Part shown: in pieces, positions 55,751 to 64,000 of the stretch
Position numbering within the stretch: position 1 is the stretch's first letter
Layout of the letters: each line of letters begins with the position of its first letter
Source: Ovis canadensis
Taxonomy: Eukaryota; Chordata; Mammalia; Artiodactyla; Bovidae
Direction: 5' to 3'
Length of the DNA: 64,000 nt
Assembly (NCBI RefSeq): GCF_042477335.2
Contig: NC_091250.1
Location: 61,635,384-61,699,383 of the forward strand
Translations under genes and position numbers: made by a program
Notes under the pieces: model-generated
Databases searched by the model: none
What the model was told of the DNA's origin: nothing
The model's input: the letters and a program-made list of their open reading frames with translations, nothing else

Positions 55751-56659
55751 ATGGGGGAAAGGCTGCTGGACAGACAGAAACCATGCCCTTCTGGCTGCTC
55801 GGAGGTGAGACGCTAGGGAAGACTGTGACTGGAAGAGAGCTGGACCTTCAAGCATTTTCGAAGGTGGAGGAAAGAAGAGGCGCCTTCTTCCAGCTCAGAG
55901 GAGCAGGAGGAATGGGCTGTGTGAGCAGTGGGGTGGTGATAGCAAGACTCCTTTGCAAAGTCAGGAGATCTCATTCGAACAAGGTTGGCCTGGAAGGGAG
56001 AGAGGCAGGGTGGTTGTATCTGCTCATGAATTACCCAAACACCAGGTGATGTGAAACGTGTATTTCCTCCAAGCGCTGTGCATCAGGGACGTCGTGCAGA
56101 AACCATTTAAAGGGTGGAATGATGAGCATTGCAGCACTGGGCTTCTTCCCCTCCGCCCTGTCCAGTTTCACCCATGTTCTCAGTCTCCACAGAGGCCAGG
56201 GCAAGTCTAGATCTGCTTCCCAGGCAGTTAAACCACCTCCAATTTTCTAAGTCTGAATATGTCAAAGGATCCTGTTGTCTCCATCTTTGGGCCCAGAGGC
56301 AGTTTTCTCGTCAAACCTAGAGAGCTTGTAAGAGAAAGTGACATCTGTGATAAGACAGGTGGTCTCCCTGTATGAAGACTCTTTGCTAAGCAGCCTCAGG
56401 GGGTACTGCGGGTTCAGGGAGCGGGGAGTTCCCTCCCCTCCAGCGTCTGGATGCCAGGAATTCTTTTAATGCAGGTCAATGCCTCCCATTTCACTTCAGA
56501 GGGACAGGCCTAACATTCAAACCGCCCCAGGAGAAGCAACAGGCTGGTTTCAATGCACAAAGAAGTGCAAATGACTGAGCGAAGACCTCAGTCCCTCAAG
56601 GGCAGATTTTAAAGAGCAATGAGAGGAGAGGTGATGCGGTGAGAGAGGTAAGTATGTAC
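55751..56659. other. intergenic, unassigned
   Basis: Nothing recognised. Confidence 0.3.
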
Positions 56660-56885
56660 AAGCCCCGTTCTTCCGCTTACTACCCCCGGGACTTGGAACA
56701 AGTTCATTAACCTCTCATCTGTAAAAACACCAGCTTTCTGCTGTGGCCAGACTGAGCTGCCTGCGGCTTCCTCCGGGTGCCAGTCAGTTCCCAGCCCTAA
56801 CTCTGGGCATTTCTTTGGCCTGGAAAGTTCCTCTTCCCTTTGTCCACCTGACTCCTCATCTTTTCTCCTTCCAGGACTTCATCCC
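56660..56885 (+). repeat. MIR remnant then L2 remnant
   Basis: 56660-56730 has GGACTTGGAACAAGTTCAT and AACCTCTCATCTGTAAAA (MIR). 56780-56885 has TTTGGCCTGGAAAGTTCC and CTCCTTCCAGGACTTC (L2-like). Confidence 0.45.
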
Positions 56886-56966
56886 AGGGTTGGATGCCAG
56901 CGAACACTGCGTTCACATGGTGTAGTCAAGCTCACTCTCCTTCCTGCCTTCCCCAGCTCCCACCCA

Positions 56967-56967
56967 A

Positions 56968-57004
<37 letters not shown>

Positions 57005-57693
57005 TACACACACCAGATAGGCACAGACACACACACACCAGACGGACAGACAGACACATACACACATACACATACACACACACAGCAGACAGGCACACAC
57101 ACACACACATATCATCAGACAGGCACGCACACACACACACCAGACAGGCATACACACACACACAACAGACAGGCACGCGCACACACACACACACACCAGA
57201 CAGGCACACACACACACCAGACAGGTGCACACACACACCAGACAGGCGCACACATGCACACACACACCAGACAGGCACAGACAGACACACACACACACAC
57301 ACACCCCAGACAGGTGCACACGCACACACACCAGACAGGCACACACACACACACCAGACAGGCGCGCACACACACACACCAGACAGGCGCGCGCACACAC
57401 ACACCAGACAGGCACACACACACACACACCCCAGACAGACACATGCACACACACACACACCAGACAGGCACACACACACACCAGACAGGTGCACACACAT
57501 ACCAGACAGGCACACACACACACACACACCCCAGACAGACACATGCACACACACACACCAGACAGGCACACACACGCACAGACATACCAGACAGGCACAC
57601 ACACACACCAGACAGGTGCGCGCACACACACACACCAGACAGGCACACACACACACCAGACAGGTGCGCACACACACACACACACACCAGACA
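56967..57693. repeat. CA / CAGACAGG composite minisatellite, 727 bp
   Basis: Runs of CA punctuated by CAGACAGG; I count 22 exact CAGACAGG words plus variants (CAGATAGG, CAGACAGAC). Some spacers carry CGCGCACA. A higher-order unit of about 98-100 bp recurs near 57411 and 57509 (CCCCAGACAGACACATGC). Several overlapping frames of 182-307 codons on both strands are products of the repeat, not genes. Confidence 0.97.
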
Positions 57694-58299
57694 GGATGGA
57701 CCTAGAGGGCAGGGTCATTTTCTTGTCCTTCTCCAGGCGCCCAATAAAGAATCAGCAAATATCTTTTCAATAACTGAGAATTACCTCCAAGAAAAAATTT
57801 CCAAAATGTGGAAATAAAGCAAGAAAATGACTGTATGCCCTTTCAATGGCATGCTGATGCAGTCAGGCTCACCGAGGGTTATTTAAATTCTCTAGGAGAA
57901 CCTACCTGTGTTGACTATTGTTTATTATTGGCCAGAGCCCATGCACTGAATGTTACTTGTTAACTTGCTGATTTTACCCTGTAAAGATGGAGGTGATTTC
58001 TTCCTGTTAGAAAAGATAGCTTTATTGCCATGTAGAATATGAACCAGTTTCCTGCCTAACCTATGGATCTTATGCTAACATTCTTTTGCCTTTCCCCTCT
58101 TGCCTGTTAGTACATCAAATCGTCCATTAATCAGCTTTTCCATCCTTCTGTTTCCTCAGTACTTAATAAATCTTCAGTAAGACTTGAATTCATTTTATAT
58201 TTTATGAGGGCCATTTTTTTAAAAAGAGCTGTGTTTTTAACTTTTAAAAAATCATATTTTGACATCTTGCAGGAATTTTGAGAGGTCTAAATAATACCA
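57694..58299. other. intergenic, unassigned
   Basis: A/T-rich sequence, nothing recognised. Confidence 0.3.
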
Positions 58300-58625
58300 T
58301 TCACCAACTGTTGTTTTTCCTTAAGAACAACGCATTGCTGTAAATGCTTTAATTCCTTATCTCATTGAATCCTCATCACAACCATATAAAGCAGATTTTT
58401 ATTTTATAGACGAGGTGTCTAAGGCCCAGAGAGGCTTAGCAGCTTGGCAAAGCCAGGGACACGTATCCTGTGCCAGGAACTTTACCCACCTCCTTGTTTA
58501 ATCCTCATGACAAGCCTATAGCCCAGGGATCAGAACCCTTGTTTTTGTTTATTAGAAAAAAAATGGCTTAATTGCTTATCCAAGGCACATGGCCAAGTCA
58601 GCATTAGAAGCCGCACATTTACCTG
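58300..58625 (-). repeat. two adjacent MIR copies
   Basis: First, 58300-58460: CTCATTGAATCCTCATCAC, GCCCAGAGAGGCTTAGC. Second, 58467-58625: GTGCCAGGAACTTTACCC, TTAATCCTCATGACAAGCC, ATCCAAGGCACATGGCC. Same orientation, head to tail. Confidence 0.65.
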
Positions 58626-58694
58626 CCTCCCAATGACCAAGTGACTTAGCTTATGCGGAGGTCTGTCATGTTCCACACATTACAGAAAATGTTA

Positions 58695-59262
58695 ATTTCT
58701 CTTCCACTGGACAGTTTAGCTGTGAGGAGTTGTGGCTGAGATTAGTAGGTAGCCCCATGAAATTACATTCCTTTCCCTTCTTCCATAATAATAGATCCCA
58801 CAACTTTTAGGTATCCCTGACCATCCCAAACAAAGATTACATTTCCCCATCTGCTTTGCAGCTGCATGTAGCCATATGATTAAATTTTAGCCAATTTAAG
58901 CAAAAGTGTCATATGGCTCTTTTAGGAACTTCCCTTAAAAGATATGTGAGCACCTTTTTCTCTATGCCTTCCTCCACCCACCTACCAGGAACACAGCTGT
59001 GATGTCTGGAGCTCTAGCTGCAATCCTGTGCCAGGAAGGCAATACTGACCCTGGAGAAGTTAGAGGAATGAGCTGGAAGGAGCTGAGTCCCTGGAGGCAT
59101 TACCAAGCACCACACCAGCTCTAGACTTCTGACTTCCCAGTTTTTATGTAAGAAAGAAATTAACAGCTGTCTTATGTAAGCTGCTGGTTTTTGTTTTGTT
59201 TTTTTTTTTTTTGGATCTCTGTTGCTTCCAACCAGAAGTAATCCTAACTGATACAGCACAAA
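58695..59262 (+). mobile_element. possible MLT1-type LTR fossil
   Basis: GTGATGTCTGGAGCTCTAGC, GGAGCTGAGTCCCTGGAGG, TTTTATGTAAGAAAGAAATT and the end AATCCTAACTGATACAG match a common old LTR-like repeat. Family uncertain. Confidence 0.4.
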
Positions 59263-59967
59263 GAAAGTGGAGAGGGAGCCTCAGAGACAGCGTTGGCCTT
59301 TAACACAGAAGTGGCCAGGGATGGCCTTGATTCTTAGAACCAACCAGAAAGGCCCTGGAGAGCCCGGCAGTTGGAGCTGTCAGGAAGACAGATGTTGACC
59401 GGGTCTTGCCAGCCACCACTCGCCCTGACTTGCCCCCAGCTTCCTCTGCCAGGCCTGCCTGCCCATCCATTCCATGGCATCGTTTTCAGCTGCCTGCAAA
59501 GACACGACAGCTCCACACCGGCACCCTCCTCCTCCAGGTGGACAGAATTGGTGCATCACCAAACTATAATAAGGAAACCTCTGAAGCTCTGGGTTCTCTT
59601 CCCAGTGACTGTGAGGAGGAAACACCTTCTGTTCTGCTTCTCCAGGCTTTGCCCGCTCAGCAGTAAAACAGTAAAACATGTCTGTCGCTTTAGCAGAGAC
59701 CAACAAAGCAGACACAAAGCCTCAGAACCTGCTAGAAATTAAAAGTTCAGCTTTGCTTCCTCCTGGGAATCTGAAGGAGAGGGCTGGATTGCACAGCAGA
59801 TGCCGAGAGGGCTGGGAGCCTGGGGGGTGGCATTGTCTAGCAAGGGCTGTGAGACCATTGCATGAAGGCATGGACAGAGGTGGTGTTTTCTGCCAGGACA
59901 GCATCAGCCTGGACTGCCGGGGGGCTCACTCTCACTCCCGGAGCCCCTCCCGGGTCCAGCTGTCCTG
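59263..59967. other. intergenic, repeat-poor
   Basis: No repeat recognised. Overlapping frames on both strands (59371-60061) have no domain. Confidence 0.3.
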
Positions 59968-60345
59968 GGCAGGGTCCTGGCTTAGCCACACCCTCAGCAA
60001 TGTGACCTTGGACACAGTGTTCACAGACCTCAGGTCCCCACCTGTACGATGGAAATTATGACAATTCCAGTCTCCGAAGGTGGCTCTGAAGACTAAATGA
60101 AATGTTCCAAGTAAAATTTTTAGATGCTTGGCACATCCTAAGTGCTCAGTAAATGCTGCTTGTTATCCTTGCTGGAGAATAATAATGATACAAGGTAGCT
60201 CTTTCTGCATGTAGGTGTTGTACCAAGCAATCTTCATATATAAACTCTTTTATCCTCATAGCAGGACACTACAATTAACCATCCCCACCCCCATTTCATT
60301 GATAAGGAAGTTGAGGCCCATTTGGAGAACAAACTGAGGCTTCTG
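59968..60345. repeat. MIR (+) followed by MIR (-)
   Basis: 59968-60168 sense: CTTAGCCACACCCTCAGC, TGTGACCTTGGACACAG, ATGCTTGGCACATCCTAAG, GCTCAGTAAATGCTG. 60175-60345 antisense: TTTATCCTCATAGCAGG, CCCCATTTCATTGATAAGG. Confidence 0.7.
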
Positions 60346-60464
60346 TGCCCCTGTCCATGCCCTTAAAAAAGGACGAAGGAGGGGTTCTTGACTCTTTACC
60401 CGCTGCTGGCTTTTTTTCTCCCCAGCTCCCCAGCTTCTTCCCACCACAGATTAAAAAAACTTTT

Positions 60465-60535
60465 TTATTGAAATATAGTTGATTTACAATGTTGTGTTAG
60501 TTTCGGGCGTGCACCAAAGTGATTCAGCTCGTTCT
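60465..60535 (-). mobile_element. artiodactyl L1 3' end, short
   Basis: TTTTTTATTGAAATATAGTTG, ATTTACAATGTTGTGTTAG, ACCAAAGTGATTCAGC. Only about 70 bp of the tail. Confidence 0.85.
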
Positions 60536-60969
60536 GGACTCCCATTTCTCTATCATGCTGCTTTTTTCCCCTCTGGTCCCTGTCATGAGGATTTATTTCT
60601 TCCACGGTTCCCTTTTCTCTCTTTCTGCTGATCAGCCGGCCAGGCCGCCTTCCCCAAGAAGACAGGACACCGGCTTCACCCCTGGCTGTGTGTCTCACCC
60701 ACAACCAGTGATGCCTGAAGCACGTGTCCTGCAGGCGGTCCTGAAAGGGCTATGGGGTCTGAAGACAGCTAAGAGGTGTCCCCTTAGCTGACCCCTGAAG
60801 GGGTCCCCTTCAGACGTGACGCGTCTCTCCGAGCCCTGCACGCCCAGGACCTATCCTAGGGCGAGCACGTGTGGAGCCCTTGCTGCCTGCCGGCCCTCTT
60901 CAAACACTTGATGCACATCAGTCATCTCATTTAATCCTCGCACAATCCCTCCGGAGGTATCTGAATCCG
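60536..60969. other. intergenic, unassigned
   Basis: Nothing recognised. Confidence 0.3.
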
Positions 60970-61865
60970 CTGCCGCCACGACAAAGCACCATGGGCTGGC
61001 ACTGTAAACAACAGAAATGTGTTTCCTCACAGTTCGGGAGGCTGGAAGTCCACGATCGAGGTGCCATCGGGGTGAGCTTCCTCTGGGCCCTCCCTGCCCA
61101 GCTGGCAGACAGTCAGCTTCTCCTGTGTCCTCGCACAGCCTTCCCTCTGTGTCTGTGTCCTCATCTCCTCTTCTTCTTTTTTTTTAAAATTACATTTTGT
61201 TGTCAATTGTGGGATATTTACAAGATTGTGATGGCTTTTGCCATACATCAGTGTGAATCGGCCATAGGTCCCCCCTCTTGTGGCCCGCCCCCGTCTCTGC
61301 CCCTCCCATCCGTCTAGGTTGTCACAGAGCACCAGCTTTGCGTTCCCTGAGTGGTATAGCATACTCCCACTGGCTATCGATTTTACATAAGGTGATTTAT
61401 ATGTTTCAATGCTATTCTCTCAAATCATCCCACCTTCTCCTTCTCCCACTGTGTCCAAAAGTCTGTTCTTTATATCTGTCTTCCTTGCTGCCCTGCATAT
61501 AGGATCGTCAGTGCCATTTTTTTAGATTCCATATCTATGTGTTAAGATACGGCGTTTCTCTTTCTGACTTACTTCACTCTGTATCATAGGCTCTAGGTTC
61601 ATCCTCCTCATTAGAACTGACTCAAATGCATTCCTTTTTATATCTGAGTAATATTCCATTATGTACATGGACTACAACTTCCTTATCCACTCATCTGTCA
61701 CTCATCTCCTCTTCCCATAAGGACACCAGTCATATTGGACAAGTGCCGACCTCCAGAGACCTCATTTTACCTTAATTACCTCTTTAAAGACCCTGTCTCC
61801 AAATCCAGTCACATTCTGATGTACTGGGGCTTAAGACTTAAATGGATTTGAGAGATCTTCCATGA
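60970..61865 (-). mobile_element. MaLR (MLT1-type) LTR fossil split by L1
   Basis: 60970-61173 (AACAACAGAAATGTGTTTCC, CAGTTCGGGAGGCTGGAAG) and 61700-61865 (AAGGACACCAGTCATATTGG, CCTCATTTTACCTTAATTAC, GTCTCCAAATCCAGTCAC). Ancient. Confidence 0.8.
61174..61699 (-). mobile_element. artiodactyl L1, 5' truncated, 526 bp
   Basis: Reverse poly(A) start, TTGTCAATTGTGGGATATTT, TTTTGCCATACATCAGTG, TTCCATTATGTACATGGAC. A perfect 14-bp target-site duplication CTCATCTCCTCTTC lies at 61160-61173 and 61700-61713. Confidence 0.95.
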
Positions 61866-61867
61866 CA

Positions 61868-62048
61868 GGGTAAGAACTATCATTATCATCCCAAATTTTA
61901 GTTGAGGAAACTGAGGCACAGAGACTGGGCAACTCAGCCAGGTCCAGAGCTAACACTGAGCAGAATGTGAGCCATCAGAGCCTGACTGCAACCTCATATG
62001 GAGCCACTGGCCAGACTGCACCACAGCCCACAGAAACAGGTCTCAGGA
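61868..62048 (-). repeat. MIR
   Basis: AACTATCATTATCATCCC, TTGAGGAAACTGAGGCACAG, AGAGACTGGGCAACTC. Confidence 0.7.
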
Positions 62049-62063
62049 CATCAGCCTTTTTCT

Positions 62064-62365
62064 TTTTTGTTGACCTTTATTTATTTGTCAATTTGTTTAT
62101 TATTTTTGGCTATGCTGGGCTTCATTGCTGATGGGCTTTCCTCTACTTGCAGGGGGCAGGGGCTACTCTCTAGGTGTGATGCACAGGCTTCCCTGATTGC
62201 AGAGCATGGGCTTTAGGGGAAGGAGGCTGCAGTAGTTTCAGCACGTGGGTGCAGTAGTTGCAGCTCCCGGGCTCAACTGTTGTGGCACATGGGCTTAGTT
62301 GCTCTGCAGCATGTGGGATCTTCCTGGATCAGGGATGGAACCTGTGTCTCCTGCACTGGCAGACA
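62064..62365 (-). repeat. CHR SINE, full length
   Basis: Reverse element with (TTTA)n start, CATGTGGGATCTTCCTGG and AGGGATGGAACCTGTGTC. Target-site duplication CAT[C/T]AGCCTTTTTCT at 62049-62063 and 62366-62380, one mismatch. Confidence 0.88.
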
Positions 62366-62380
62366 CATTAGCCTTTTTCT

Positions 62381-62765
62381 AAAGCCAAGGAAATTAGGGC
62401 TCAGAGGAGAAATCTCTTTCCCTGGTCATTTAGCTGACAGGTGGCAGAGTGAGAAAACCAACCCCGAGGTATAAGCCCAATTTCTTTAAACTACCCCACC
62501 CCTACCTCCATAAATCTGCTCCCTCCTTAGGAAAAGGGCATGGCACTTGGTCCCAGCAAGGTAAGGAGGAGTTTGGGAATGCAAAGCCATTTTGACTTAT
62601 AGGTGTTATAGGGAGATTAATGAACATAAGGTTTCCTCTAGTGCCTCTGACATACAGTTTCTAGGAAGGGCACCTGTGGTTCAGAACTGCCCCCCACAAA
62701 GCTGGGAAGAGGGCAGCAGAGCTCACCAGCCTCTCCTGGCCTCCTGAAGCCCCCACCACGGCTGC
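62381..62765. other. MIR remnant, then unassigned
   Basis: 62381-62480 resembles antisense MIR (AATTAGGGCTCAGAGGAG, GACAGGTGGCAGAGTGAG). Nothing else recognised. Confidence 0.4.
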
Positions 62766-62862
62766 ATTCAGTTCAGTTCAGTCGCTCAGTCACGTTCGCC
62801 TTTGCAACCCCATGGACTGCAGCACGCCGGGTTTCCCTGTCCATCACCAACTCCCAGAGTTG
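62766..62862 (-). mobile_element. BovB 3' end, short
   Basis: TTCAGTTCAGTTCAGTCGC, AACCCCATGGACTGCAGC, CCATCACCAACTCCCAGAG. Heavily 5' truncated. Confidence 0.88.
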
Positions 62863-62869
62863 CTACAAT

Positions 62870-63085
62870 AGCTGCCCCTATAATACTAGCAACTTCCAGG
62901 TGATCACTGTGTGCTAAGCACCATCCTAAGTATTTTTAATCACCGACTTATTTGCTCCTCTCCACAGCTCTACAAGGTGGGAGGTGGCATCATTATTGTC
63001 TCTGTTTTATGCCTGAGAAAGTGAAGGCACAGCCATTGGCCTAGAGTCCCCAGAGGAGTAATTGGTGCAGGTTGGATGCAAACCC
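62870..63085 (-). repeat. MIR
   Basis: TGTGCTAAGCACCATCCTAA, CTCTACAAGGTGGGAGG, GGTTGGATGCAAACCC. Confidence 0.7.
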
Positions 63086-63201
63086 TTGTAGCTGGCAGCT
63101 GGCCCAGCTCTGGCCTACTCCTTGTTACTGTGTGGCCGGCAGGGAGCTAATGAGCCAACTCTCCCTCCACTCACTCATGTGCTCACTCACCTACCTACTC
63201 T

Positions 63202-63414
63202 TGATTTCCCTGGTGGCTCAGACGGTAAAGTGTCTGCCTATGATGCAGGAGACCCGGGTTCGATCCCTGGGTGGGGAAGATCCTCTGGAGAAGGAAATGG
63301 CAACCCACTCCAGTACTCTTGCCTGGAAAATCCCATGGATGGAGGAGCGTGGTAGGCTACAGCCCATGGGGTCACAAAGAGTCAGACATAACTGACCAAC
63401 TTCACTTTCACTGT
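63202..63414 (+). repeat. Bov-tA SINE, complete
   Basis: TGATTTCCCTGGTGGCTCAG head, GGGTTCGATCCCTGGG box B, body to CTTCACTTTCACTG. Perfect duplication CTACCTACTCT at 63191-63201 and 63415-63425. Confidence 0.95.
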
Positions 63415-63748
63415 CTACCTACTCTGCTTGCTCTGACCCAGGCCCAGTGCCCACTCTTCCCTCTAGGCCCCCAGGCTGGGAGGGCAGGAGGCCCCTTAAA
63501 GGGACAACATTGACTCTGTATATGATGCAAAGCCAGGATTCACAGTCAGAGGAAGCCAAGGAAGACTGGTGGAGGCAGTGGTGGATATGCTGGGTCTTGA
63601 AGGGTATGCTGGATGTGCCAGGAAGAGGCAGAGGTGGGCCACAAGAACTCTAGGCCTGGTGTGGGTGGAGATGGGGCTGGGTGGGGAAGAGGAGAGCCCC
63701 GAGCGGGGTTGCTTGGGCAGCATGCTAAGGAGGGGCTTTTGGCCCAGC
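63415..63748. other. intergenic, possible L2 remnant
   Basis: 63560-63680 has antisense L2-like wording (TGCTGGGTCTTGAAGGGTATG). Otherwise unassigned. Confidence 0.3.
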
Positions 63749-63978
63749 TGCTGTTCAGCCACTAAGTCAAGTCTGACTCTTTGCATCCTCGTGACCTGCA
63801 GCATGCCAGGCTCCTCTGTCCTTCACTATCTGCCTGAGTTTGCTCAGATTCATGTCCATTTAGTCTGGGATGCTATCTAACCATCTCATCCTCTCTTGTC
63901 TCCTTTTGCCTTCATTCTTTTCCAGCATCAGAGTCTTTTCCAGTGGGTCGGTTCTTCTCATCAGGTGGCCATTGACCT
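63749..63978 (-). mobile_element. BovB LINE 3' fragment (older copy)
   Basis: GCTGTTCAGCCACTAAGTC, CCTGCAGCATGCCAGGC, AGCATCAGAGTCTTTTCCAG, CATCAGGTGGCCATTG. More diverged than the other BovB copies here. Confidence 0.85.
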
Positions 63979-64000
63979 AGGCTATGGCACTGTAAGGCCC

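Noticed and set aside
56879-57817. Overlapping open frames of 182-307 codons (Cys/Val-rich on one strand, His/Thr-rich on the other)
   Set aside because: They arise from the CA/CAGACAGG array, which has no stop in most frames; no domain and no unique sequence.
63202-63414. tRNA-like box B (GGTTCGATCC) in SINEs as tRNA genes
   Set aside because: These are the tRNA-derived heads of Bov-tA and CHR SINEs, with SINE bodies and target-site duplications attached.

Overview
The window is nuclear DNA from a ruminant, most likely a bovid (cattle type). The evidence is the repeat content: Bov-tA and BOV-A2 SINEs, BovB (RTE-clade) LINEs, cetartiodactyl CHR-type tRNA SINEs and artiodactyl L1, on an older mammalian background of MIR, L2, L1M, hAT MITEs and MaLR LTRs. 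Established synteny (SEL1L3-SMIM20-RBPJ at human 4p15.2, cattle chromosome 6) is consistent, but only SMIM20 is visible here.

The only gene I can support is SMIM20 (also called MITRAC7 and C4orf52) on the + strand. Its CpG-rich promoter lies at about 3040-3327. The three coding exons (3328-3436, 14413-14469, 15220-15257) join in frame to a 67-residue single-pass mitochondrial inner-membrane protein. Its C-terminus holds the phoenixin peptide, with a Gly-Arg-Lys amidation/processing end. Intron 1 is 10,976 bp, intron 2 is 750 bp, and candidate poly(A) signals lie at 15730 and 15782.

Region by region: 1-3040 is 5' flank with SINEs and a 20-bp palindromic E-box. 3.4-14.4 kb is intron 1, holding MER20, MIR, L1M, BovB and L2 fragments and a homeobox-motif-rich block near 13.9 kb. 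15.8-64 kb is gene-free. It contains a rearranged BovB locus (23.8-27.7 kb), nested L1s (31.2-32.9 kb), two 5'-truncated same-strand BovB copies (38.8-41.6 kb), five MaLR solo-LTR-like fossils, and a 727-bp CA/CAGACAGG composite minisatellite (57.0-57.7 kb).

All long open frames other than SMIM20 fall in repeats: BovB reverse transcriptase and endonuclease pieces, SINEs, or the CA array. No rRNA, CRISPR, operon or convincing functional tRNA was seen. The more unusual structures are a 75-bp segment copied 3.1 kb away into a BovB, an apparent twin-priming inversion of a BovB 5' end, and a poly(T)-only insertion flanked by direct repeats.
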